A stretch of 5,328 bases of DNA from an uncultured Archangium sp. (lineage in GTDB: Bacteria; Myxococcota; Myxococcia; Myxococcales; Myxococcaceae), in the NCBI GenBank assembly GCA_937875615.1, contig CALNBU010000695.1:1-5328 (forward strand), in the 5' to 3' direction. Below are positions 1 through 5,328 of the stretch, in pieces. The position numbers and the translations under genes were made by a program. The notes under the pieces were generated by a model. It searched no databases and was not told the DNA's origin. It was given only the letters and a program-made list of their open reading frames with translations. The stretch's first letter is position 1, and each line of letters starts with the position of its first letter.

Positions 1-50
1 CATCCTCGCCATCCGCAGCGACGGAGCCTGCGCCGCGGATGGCGAGGATG
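1..50. repeat. Perfect terminal inverted repeat (16-bp arms, 18-nt loop)
   Basis: The bases at 1-16 (CATCCTCGCCATCCGC) are the exact reverse complement of 35-50, separated by an 18-nt loop at 17-34. The repeat begins at the first base of the window and lies inside an open reading frame on the minus strand. There is no T-tract, so it does not look like an intrinsic terminator. A perfect inverted copy at a sequence end is typical of fold-back (self-priming) during amplification or of an assembly end artefact. A natural palindrome cannot be excluded because the sequence to the left is not visible. Confidence 0.85.
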
Positions 51-133
51 AGTTCGAAGAGGGCCGCGAGCCCGACCATGAGGATGTTCGTCAGCTCGTC
101 GCCCATCGCCCCTGACTGGTGGGGTGTGCTCAT
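1..133 (-). CDS. Partial small putative membrane protein, unknown function
   Basis: A minus-strand frame starts with ATG at 133-131 and runs off the left edge after 44 codons. It begins MSTPHQSGAMGDELTN and then has a hydrophobic stretch (about residues 17-31, ILMVGLAALFELILA) that could be one membrane segment. The ATG overlaps the stop codon of the upstream frame in an ATGA arrangement, the usual sign of translational coupling, which supports both frames being real. I do not recognise the family. The last residues, encoded by bases 1-16, lie in the terminal inverted repeat and may be an artefactual copy. No gene symbol can be given. Confidence 0.4.
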   Translation of the reverse strand, partial: MSTPHQSGAMGDELTNILMVGLAALFELILAIRGAGSVAADGED

Positions 134-345
134 GGGACCCGCCGCACAACCACTCGGGCCGAGGTTGTGCCGATGAGGAGGATGTCGGCGCCCCCGGCAG
201 CCAGTTCGCCCAGGTCCAGGGTGGCGCGGGCTGTCCCGGCCGCGGTGGCCTCAGTGGTGGTGTGGGCCAGGGCGATGGTGACGTCTTCCCCGGGGGTGAA
301 CCCGGCCCCGGTGACCTCAATGATGTCGGGCGTGTGCCGGTGCCG
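130..345 (-). CDS. 3' fragment of an unidentified protein with a beta-rich GFTPGE segment
   Basis: This minus-strand frame ends at TGA 132-130 and is protein-like from about 335 downward. Its N-terminal part is missing because the frame enters gspD sequence at the join. The visible portion begins near TPDIIEVTGAGFTPGEDVTI and ends ARVVVRRVP. The GxGFTPGExV pattern resembles Ig-like/IPT-type beta-sandwich segments seen in many actinobacterial surface proteins, but the piece is only about 70 residues, so this is a weak likeness and not a family assignment. Its stop overlaps the start of the next frame by ATGA. Codon choice (GGG for Gly, some ACT, ATT, GAA) differs from gspD. It is not part of the type II secretion operon. 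Confidence 0.4.
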   Translation of the reverse strand, partial: RHRHTPDIIEVTGAGFTPGEDVTIALAHTTTEATAAGTARATLDLGELAAGGADILLIGTTSARVVVRRVP

Positions 346-2600
346 GGCCCGCCGTTCTCGATCTTGTTCATCTCGCGCGTGACGATCTGGCCCAGGCGGG
401 CGAGCGGCCCCGGCTTGCGCTCGAAGTCGATGGCCACGTCGTAGCCGGTGGACGCGCCGTAGAACTGCTCCACGAACTCCTGACGCTCGCGCATCTTGCG
501 CTCGAAGATGCGGCGGAAGTCGGAGCCGTCGCGGATGATGTACGGGGTGAGGAACAGCAGCAGGTTGGTCTTCACCTTGCGGCGCGTCTGCTGGCGGAAC
601 AGGTTCCCCAGCAGCGGGATGTCTCCCAGGATGGGCGTCTTCGAGACCGACTCGACGATGCGGTCCTGCATGATGCCGCCGATGACCACGGTCTCCTGGT
701 CCTTGGCCACCACGGTGGTCTTCGCGCTGCGCTTGCTGGTGGTGGGCCCGAGGATGGGATCGTTGGAGGCGATCTCTTCGGTCGACTCGTTGATGACCAG
801 GCGCACGTAGTCGCTCTCGTTGATCTGCGGCTTCACGGTGAGCTTCAGGTCGACGTTCTGGCGCTGGATGCTGCCGAAGGCGCTGCCCATGCCCATACCC
901 AGGCCGGTCATCCCACCCAGGCTGGTGCCGAGGCCGGTGTTGAGGCCGGTGGCCCCCGTCAGGCTGCTGAGACCGCTGAGACTGCTGAGACCGCCCATGC
1001 CGGCGGAGAAGCCCGACTGGAAGGGCACGTTCTGACCCACGGTGATCTCCGCCTCTTCGTTGTCGGTGGTGAGGATGTGGGGCGTCGAGAGCACGTTCAC
1101 GTCGCTCGACTTCTGCAGCGCGTTCAGCACGATGCCGAACTGGGGAATGGTGAGGCTGCCCAGGCTCATCGAGGGGCCCTGCAGGCCGGCGAGGAAGCCG
1201 CCGAGGCTGGCGAGGTTCAGGATCGAGGTGCTGGGCGGCAGGCCGGTGCCGCCGCCGTACTTGGTGCCGAAGAACAGCGGCATGCTGTTGCCGCTGGCGT
1301 CGGTGACCGGCACGCCGGTGTGGAGGTTGATGCCGAGGTCGGAGTTGCGGTCGAGGTTGACCTCCATGATGACCGCCTCCACGAAGACCTGCCGACGGCG
1401 CACGTCGAGCTTCTCGATGACCCGCATCAGGCTGCGGTAGTCGGACTGGCTGGCGATGATCACCAGGGAGTTGGTGGCCTTGTCGGCGCTCACCTTCACC
1501 TCACCCGAGAACAGCTCCGCGGCGCCGCTGCCACCGGCGGGCGCGGCCTTGGCCGGCGCGGCGCCGACGCGCGGCTTGTTGGCGGTCCCCTGCGCGAGCG
1601 TCTGCAGCGTCGAGGCCACGTCTTCGGCGCTGGCGTTCTCGAGGTAGTAGACGTTGATGCGGCCCTCACCGGAGATGGGGATGTCGATCTCCTTCACCAG
1701 CGCGAGGATGCGGTCGAAGCCGGCGGCGCTGGCGATGACGATGAGCTTGTTGGTGCGCTCGTCGGGGATGATCTGCGTCAGCGTGGCGACGCCGCCGGAG
1801 GACGAGCTGTCACTTTTACCCGCCTCCTGACCGTTGGCCGCCGGGGGCGGCGCCGCGGCGAGGCCCGGCTTCTGACCTGGCTTGGCGGCCTTGTTCTCGA
1901 AGAGCTTCTGGATCTTGTCGGCCACCTCCTGCGCGGTGGCGTACTCGATCTGCACCACGCGGATCTCGTCGGCGGCCGAGCGCGAGTCGAGCTGCGCGAG
2001 CACCTTCTCGAGGCGGTGCATGTTGGAGCCGAGATCGTTGATGATGATGGTGTCGGGCTGGAAGGGGATGGTGTCGCCCGACGGAGAGACGAGCTGCTGG
2101 AGCACGCCGCGCACCGCCTCGACCTCCACGTTCCGCACCTTGAAGATGCGCGTCACCATCTGCTCGTTCATGGTGTACGGCTGGTCGGGATCGGTGACGG
2201 TGGGGATGGGGAACTGCTTGGCCCGCTGCTTGTCCACGATCTTCATGAACTTCCCCTGCTCGTAGACGGCGAGGGAGTTCGAATCGAGGGCGGCGAGGAA
2301 CGCGGCGTAGAACTGGTCGGCGTTGACCTCGACCTTGCCGTTCTCCGGGCCGATGATGGAGATCTTCCCGCGGATGTTCTCCGGGAGGATGAAGGTGCGA
2401 CAGGTGACGTCTGACACCGTCTGCACCAGCTTCTCGATCTCGACCTTGTCGAAGTAGATGTTGTACTTGCCCTTGCGGCGTTGCTCCTCGCACGAGGGTT
2501 TCTTCGGCGAGACGGCGCCGGTGGTGGACGTCGGTTTGGGCGCCTGCGCGAGAGACAGCAGAGGAGCGAGCGCCAGCAGCGTGAAGAGTGTGCGGTTCAT
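345..2600 (-). CDS. gspD: Type II secretion system outer-membrane secretin GspD, C-terminus lost at a chimeric join
   Basis: GspD forms the multimeric outer-membrane channel through which folded exoproteins leave the periplasm. The ATG at 2600-2598 opens a Sec signal peptide (MNRTLFTLLALAPLLSLAQA, cleavage likely after A20). Then come N0 (about residues 46-125), N1 (147-208), N2 (211-305, interrupted by a Pro/Ala/Ser-rich linker at about 235-267) and N3 (313-400, with an Ala/Gly linker). The secretin domain (about 400-690) shows VFVEAVIMEVN, VLSTPHILTTDNEEAEITVG, the hallmark TPILGDIPLLGNLF and LLLFLTPYIIRD. A Gly/Ser/Leu-rich insertion lies at about 530-576. About 752 residues are native; past KIENGGPG the frame stays open to the left edge but encodes unrelated sequence, so the normal C-terminal tail (S-domain in other secretins) and stop codon are absent. 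It starts 11 nt after gspC, so the two are probably co-transcribed. The product name is secure; the native end is approximate. Confidence 0.95.
872..1013 (-). other. Gly/Ser/Leu-rich insertion in the GspD secretin domain
   Basis: This stretch encodes about 47 residues (roughly 530-576 of GspD) built from short degenerate repeats such as GLSSLSGLSSL, TGLNTGLG and GMGMG. It sits between the conserved STPHILTTDNEEAEITVGQNVPF strand and the IQRQNVDLKLTVKPQI strand, where typical secretins have a short Ser/Gly loop. By comparison with known secretin structures this corresponds to the gate or cap side of the barrel. The frame is kept throughout, so it is real coding sequence and not an indel. Confidence 0.75.
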
Positions 2601-2611
2601 GGAAGCTTGAT

Positions 2612-3517
2612 TCACCTGACGTTGTAGGTCTTGCGGACAGCGGCGCCGTTACGTTCGACCTCGATGTCGATGCGCGAGCTCTCCTTGAGCTTGGAATAGA
2701 TTTCGAGCGCCTTCTCGGGGCTGTTGAGGTCGAAGCCGTTGATGCGCTTGATGACGTCGCCGTTCTGCACGCCGATCTTCGAGTAGATGGAGTCGGGGCG
2801 GATGGAGAAGAGCTTGAAGCCCTGCGCCACGCCGTCCTTGAAGGCGGGCACGATGCGCGCCTGCATCGCCACGTCGTTGAGGTTGGCCAGCGTCTTGTCG
2901 ATCTCCGCGCGGGGAATCTCGTACTCGTTCTCGGCCAGCTGCTTCACGCCGTCTCCGAGGGTCGACTTCTCCTTCGTTTCGCCGCGGGGAGGCGGGGGCG
3001 CCACGGCCACCGGGGCCTGGCCGGCCTCGCCGCTGCCGTCGATGAACTCCTTGCGGTTGTTGTTGATGATGATCACCCGCTCGCGCTCGATCTCCACGAT
3101 CTCTGCGTTCTGCAGCAGATCGTGCGCCATGTAGGTCGCGGTCTTGAGCGTCACCACGTCCTGGATGGAGGCCACCGACCAGTCGGGCATGTTCTCGCTC
3201 ACCAGCGTGCCCAACAGCTTGAGCCGCAGCGTGCTGCGCACCGGCTCGGAGTTGAGGTCGATCTTCTGCTCCTCGGGCTCGATGACGTCCGGCTCCTTGG
3301 GCACCGGGAGCCCCAGGGCCTTCGCCACGCGCTCCAGGCTCAGCTGGGTCACCGGGGTGACGCGCTTGGCCGGCCCCGCACTCTTCGCCCTGCCCGTGGG
3401 CAGCGGCAGCAGCTGCACCTCGAGAAAGGCGTTGGCCGTGCGCGCGACGAGCCACGCCACCGCCAACATGAAGAGGAGGTGGACGACCCAGAAATGTCGC
3501 TTGAAGACGAGTTCCAC
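2612..3517 (-). CDS. gspC: Type II secretion system inner-membrane protein GspC
   Basis: GspC links the inner-membrane platform to the secretin and helps select substrates. The 301-residue product has a short cytoplasmic start (MELVFKRH), one membrane segment (about residues 9-25), a Pro/Lys-rich periplasmic linker, an HR domain (about 85-160, including LRLKLLGTLVSE and IIINNNRKEFI) and a C-terminal PDZ domain (about 222-300, including GFKLFSIRPDSIYSKIGVQNGDVIKRINGF). Length and domain order fit the family. I chose GTG at 3517-3515 because the membrane segment follows immediately, as in other GspC proteins. No clear Shine-Dalgarno precedes it; an in-frame TTG five codons upstream is a less likely start. 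The minus frame remains open far upstream (to about 5089), but that part is antisense to another gene. Stop TGA at 2614-2612; gspD follows after 11 nt. Confidence 0.93.
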   Translation of the reverse strand: MELVFKRHFWVVHLLFMLAVAWLVARTANAFLEVQLLPLPTGRAKSAGPAKRVTPVTQLSLERVAKALGLPVPKEPDVIEPEEQKIDLNSEPVRSTLRLKLLGTLVSENMPDWSVASIQDVVTLKTATYMAHDLLQNAEIVEIERERVIIINNNRKEFIDGSGEAGQAPVAVAPPPPRGETKEKSTLGDGVKQLAENEYEIPRAEIDKTLANLNDVAMQARIVPAFKDGVAQGFKLFSIRPDSIYSKIGVQNGDVIKRINGFDLNSPEKALEIYSKLKESSRIDIEVERNGAAVRKTYNVR

Positions 3518-3531
3518 GGTGGGCCGCAAAC

Positions 3532-3547
3532 AGCAAGCCCGGTGCCA
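3532..3547 (-). promoter_or_regulatory. Sigma-54 (-24/-12) promoter upstream of gspC
   Basis: Read on the minus strand, the element is TGGCAC-N5-TTGCT, an exact match to the core sigma-54 consensus TGGCAC-N5-TTGCW, with the invariant GG (3546-3545) and GC (3534-3533) separated by the required 10 bases. It points toward gspC. Counting 12 bases from the -12 position gives a start of transcription near 3521, only 4 nt before the chosen GTG at 3517, so the mRNA would be almost leaderless. That short leader is the main reason for caution. RpoN promoters need an AAA+ activator, which suggests conditional expression of gspCD. Confidence 0.6.
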
Positions 3548-3565
3548 CTGTTTTCTTAGTATTTT

Positions 3566-3578
3566 CAATAGATTGAGG
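3566..3578 (-). promoter_or_regulatory. IHF-like site between dyad and sigma-54 promoter
   Basis: On the minus strand CCTCAATCTATTG agrees with the IHF consensus WATCAANNNNTTR at all fixed positions except the first two. It sits in the only AT-rich patch of the intergenic region (about 3549-3575), some 20 bp upstream of the -24 element. DNA bending between an activator site and a sigma-54 promoter is a known arrangement. The consensus is loose, so this is suggestive only. Confidence 0.25.
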
Positions 3579-3596
3579 CGCGCTATCGAGGCCGCT

Positions 3597-3615
3597 GGCT
3601 GACAATTTGTCAGCC
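3597..3615. promoter_or_regulatory. Perfect 9-1-9 dyad, candidate activator or operator site
   Basis: GGCTGACAA-T-TTGTCAGCC is a perfect inverted repeat with 9-bp arms around a single central base. It is centred near 3606, about 85 bp upstream of the transcription start predicted from the sigma-54 element facing gspC, a usual position for a bacterial enhancer-binding protein. It lies about 190 bp upstream of the DUF1552 start. A 1-base loop cannot form a normal RNA hairpin and no T-tract follows, so a protein-binding site fits better than a terminator. The binding protein is unknown. Confidence 0.5.
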
Positions 3616-3763
3616 GTGGGCGGCGGCGGCGTGACAGCGGGGGCGGTGGATCATTCTGGCCCGGGAGCGGCCTCCGGTCCGGGGGTGCGCAGGTTGCGCA
3701 GCGGTTGCCTCTCGTGGCGCGCGCCGACGGCCCGTGGCTGGCCCGGGCGCGGGGGCCGGAGGG

Positions 3764-3779
3764 CGGTTCGACTCTTGCT
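3764..3779 (+). promoter_or_regulatory. Weak sigma-54-like element upstream of the DUF1552 gene
   Basis: CGGTTC-GACTC-TTGCT keeps the invariant GG (3765-3766) and GC (3777-3778) at the correct 10-base spacing and has a perfect -12 box, but only three of six bases match in the -24 box. The predicted start near 3790 would give a 4-nt leader before the ATG at 3794. A chance match is quite possible in GC-rich DNA. I saw no convincing sigma-70 -35/-10 pair or strong Shine-Dalgarno for this gene. Confidence 0.25.
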
Positions 3780-3793
3780 GAGCAGCGTGCGAC

Positions 3794-5155
3794 ATGAAGC
3801 ACACCCGACGAGAGCTGCTGGGGCTGCTGGCGACGTTGCCGGTGTTGGAGGCGTTCCGACCGCGGGTGGCCCGCGCCCAGTCGGCGGCGCCGCTGCGCTT
3901 CGTGGGCATCTTCGCGCCCAACGGCGTGGTGCCCTCGTTGTGGAAGCCTGCCACCTACGGCCGAGATGTGGCGCTGCCGCTGTCGCTGCGGCCCCTGGCG
4001 CCGGTGCTGGCGCACACCTCGATTCTCTCCAATACGCGGCTGGGGCCCACCGACGGCATGAACAGCCACGGGGGCGGGCAGACCTGCTTTCTCACCGCGT
4101 CGGACACCTTCGTGGGCGCCACCTCGCTGGACCAGGCCATCGGCCAGTTGACGGAGGCGCAGGTGCGGCTGCCGACGTTGAACCTGAGCATCGAGAACAA
4201 CGGCTACTACTGGCCTTCGCAGATCGTCCCCGACTCCGCGGGCATCTACACCGCGCCCAACGGAGAAGACCGGCAGGACCGCTGCCAGGACTCGGAGTCG
4301 TGCCGGGTGTCGGTCTCCAGCGGCACCACGCAGGCCAACTTCTACCACCCGCAGGTGGTGTTCGAGCGCCTCTTCGGGGCGGCGAGCGGCGGCGGTGGAG
4401 CGAGCGGGCCATCGGCGGCGGCGCTGAAGGAGGCCGCGCGCCGGCGCCGGGTGGTGGACCTGCTCAAGGGGCACGCCGCCGCGCTGCGCCCGCGCGTCAG
4501 CAGCCAGGACCAGCTTCGCATCGAGGAGTACCTCTCGGGGGTGCGGCAGATTGAGCGGGAGCTCGACGCCCTCACCGCGCCGGTCTCCAGTTCGCCCGCG
4601 GCGTCGTGCGACCGCAGCACGCCGGTGACGGGCATCCCGGTCGACCGCGACCGCTACGTGCACCTGCTGTGCGAGCTCATCGCGCGCGGCTTCCAGTGTG
4701 ACGCCACCCGCTCGGTGACGCTCATGCTGGGGCAGGGCGTCAGCCCCATGAACTTCACCGTGGGGGGCGTGGCGTACTCCCACCACGGCGACGCGTCTCA
4801 CCACGGGCACGACCCGGCGCGCCGCGAGGCCAAGGGCACCATCGACGCGTGGCAGGTGGGCGTCTACGCCCACCTGGTGCAGCGCCTGGCCGACACCGCC
4901 GACGCCGATGGCACGCCCCTCATCGACCGCAGCGCGGTGTTCTACGGCAGCGACATCGCCGACTCCGAGGCGCACAACGCCGTCGACATGCCGGTGCTGC
5001 TCGGCGGGCGCCTGGGCGGCGCGCTCAACCCCGGCGGTCACGTCGACGGCAAGAACCAGACGGCGGGCGACCTCTTCGTCCGCATTCATCAGGCCTTCGG
5101 CGCCACCAGCAACACCTTCGGTCGGTTCGGCACCCGGCCCATGGAGGGCGTCTGA
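3794..5155 (+). CDS. Tat-exported DUF1552 (HXXSHH) family protein
   Basis: The 453-residue product starts with a twin-arginine signal (TRRELLGLL, R5-R6) followed by a hydrophobic run and a likely cleavage after A28 (VARA|QS), so it is probably exported folded to the periplasm. The body matches the DUF1552 pattern: FVGIFAPNGVVPSLWKP near the start, NSHGGG at about residues 97-102, a helical section ending in EEYLSGVRQIERELD, a YSHHGDASHHGHD motif (Y328-D340), and the closing FYGSDIADSEAH and DMPVLLGGRLGG segments. The family is common in Myxococcota and Planctomycetota, usually beside DUF1592-type genes; its biochemical role is unestablished. The Ser-His-His motif here has one extra residue compared with HXXSHH. 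A Gly/Ala-rich patch lies near residue 200. No strong ribosome binding site is visible. The next gene overlaps the stop by one base (TGATG), indicating an operon. Confidence 0.88.
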   Translation: MKHTRRELLGLLATLPVLEAFRPRVARAQSAAPLRFVGIFAPNGVVPSLWKPATYGRDVALPLSLRPLAPVLAHTSILSNTRLGPTDGMNSHGGGQTCFLTASDTFVGATSLDQAIGQLTEAQVRLPTLNLSIENNGYYWPSQIVPDSAGIYTAPNGEDRQDRCQDSESCRVSVSSGTTQANFYHPQVVFERLFGAASGGGGASGPSAAALKEAARRRRVVDLLKGHAAALRPRVSSQDQLRIEEYLSGVRQIERELDALTAPVSSSPAASCDRSTPVTGIPVDRDRYVHLLCELIARGFQCDATRSVTLMLGQGVSPMNFTVGGVAYSHHGDASHHGHDPARREAKGTIDAWQVGVYAHLVQRLADTADADGTPLIDRSAVFYGSDIADSEAHNAVDMPVLLGGRLGGALNPGGHVDGKNQTAGDLFVRIHQAFGATSNTFGRFGTRPMEGV

Positions 5156-5286
5156 TGCCCAGGCTCGCGCTCTTCGGTCTGCTCGGTCTGTTCGGCGCAG
5201 GGTGCGTCGGCGAGCTCCTCGGCCCGCAGGGGCCCGGCGCAGGTGCCAGCGGCGGCGGCACCGCGGCCGAGGCCGCCGGCTGTGAG
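5155..5286 (+). CDS. Start of a putative lipoprotein (possibly DUF1592-type), truncated by adapter
   Basis: The ATG at 5155-5157 shares its A with the TGA stop of the DUF1552 gene, so translation is probably coupled. The 44 visible codons encode a signal peptide (MPRLALFGLLGLFGAGC) with a lipobox-like GAGC and lipidation candidate C17, then a Gly/Ala/Pro-rich linker (GPQGPGAGASGGG) and AAEAAGCE. Such N-termini are common among myxobacterial lipoproteins, and DUF1552 genes often neighbour DUF1592 genes, so a DUF1592-like protein is a reasonable guess, but no diagnostic domain is present. The frame continues without a stop into the following 42 bases, which are sequencing adapter, so the gene's true remainder is missing. 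Confidence 0.65.
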
Positions 5287-5328
5287 AGATCGGAAGAGCG
5301 TCGTGTAGGGAAAGAGTGTAGATCTCGG
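5287..5328. other. Illumina TruSeq adapter contamination
   Basis: The last 42 bases begin AGATCGGAAGAGCGTCGTGT and continue as the reverse complement of the Illumina universal adapter to the window end, without a mismatch that I can see. They are not genomic. Read in frame with the preceding lipoprotein gene they encode RSEERRVGKECRSR, a peptide known from contaminated database entries. The sequence should be cut at 5286. Confidence 0.98.

Larger units (their letters stand above)
1..344. other. Foreign-looking segment, probable chimeric join to gspD
   Basis: Left of about position 345 the gspD frame stays open but its translation turns into Pro/Arg/Ser-rich nonsense, typical of out-of-frame GC-rich DNA. 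At the same point a different minus-strand frame becomes protein-like, with hydrophobic and acidic residues in natural order and GGG and GCC favoured for Gly and Ala, whereas gspD mostly uses GGC. The switch falls within roughly 332-350, where short GGCAC/GGCACC repeats could have provided microhomology. I infer that this segment comes from another replicon or organism, possibly an actinobacterium, and was joined by an assembly or amplification chimera. A real insertion or rearrangement in gspD is the alternative. Confidence 0.65.

Noticed and set aside
1..50. Intrinsic terminator
   Set aside because: The stem is long, but the loop is 18 nt, no T-tract follows on either strand, and it lies within an open frame at the sequence edge.
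119..444. Two plus-strand open frames of 87 and 106 codons
   Set aside because: They are Ser/Arg/Val- or Gly/Pro-rich, oppose the more protein-like minus-strand frames, and cross the chimeric join.
960..1000. Tandem DNA repeat (CTGCTGAGAC-like units) as a mobile or regulatory repeat
   Set aside because: The repeats are short and degenerate and simply encode the Gly/Ser/Leu-rich loop of GspD in frame.
1077..2414. Long plus-strand open frame of 445 codons
   Set aside because: It is antisense to gspD, whose domains are unmistakable. The product is rich in His, Arg, Glu, Val and Gly without domain pattern, as expected from the reverse frame of GC-rich coding DNA.
1816..2493. Minus-strand open frame of 225 codons inside gspD
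   Set aside because: It is an out-of-frame shadow on the same strand, Arg/Gly/Ala-rich, whereas gspD's own frame carries the N0-N2 domains.
2588..3559. Plus-strand open frame of 323 codons
   Set aside because: It is antisense to gspC, with a Leu/His/Arg/Val-rich shadow composition.
3607..4554. Plus-strand open frame of 315 codons overlapping the DUF1552 gene in another frame
   Set aside because: The product is Gly/Arg/Ala low-complexity. The competing frame has a Tat signal and conserved DUF1552 motifs.
3518..5089. Minus-strand open frame extending gspC upstream to an 825-codon ORF
   Set aside because: The extension is antisense to the DUF1552 gene, is Arg/Ala/His-rich without recognisable domains, and would place the GspC membrane segment in the middle of the protein. 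GTG at 3517 gives a normal GspC.

Overview
This high-GC window most resembles a Myxococcota (myxobacterial-type) chromosome. The reasons are a gspC-gspD type II secretion pair of the delta-proteobacterial kind, a Tat-exported DUF1552 protein followed by a putative lipoprotein, and a strong sigma-54-type promoter. Lineage is inferred from protein families only. Both ends of the window look artefactual, which suggests a complete short contig from a draft or metagenomic assembly.

Layout, left to right. Positions 1 to about 345 do not appear to belong with the rest: on the minus strand they hold two short, overlapping (ATGA) reading frames with different codon preference and actinobacterial flavour, and they begin with a perfect 16-bp inverted repeat at the very edge. 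At about 332-350 this sequence joins gspD (minus strand), which has its signal peptide, N0-N3 and secretin domains but loses its C-terminal tail at the join. gspC lies directly upstream of gspD (11 nt gap) and is complete: one membrane segment, an HR domain and a PDZ domain. Together they encode the outer-membrane secretin and the inner-membrane protein that contacts it. The gspE-M genes expected nearby are not in the window.

The 276-bp divergent intergenic region (3518-3793) holds an exact match to the sigma-54 consensus facing gspC, an IHF-like site, a perfect 9-1-9 dyad at about -85, and a weaker sigma-54-like element facing the other way. On the plus strand follow a complete DUF1552 gene with a twin-arginine signal and a Ser-His-His motif, and, overlapping its stop codon by one base, the start of a putative lipoprotein gene, perhaps DUF1592-like. 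That gene is interrupted after 44 codons by 42 bases of Illumina adapter that run to the end of the window.

I did not find a new multi-gene system. The main points are the gspC promoter architecture, a Gly-rich insertion in the secretin, and three artefact signatures (adapter, chimeric join, terminal fold-back) that would otherwise generate false proteins.
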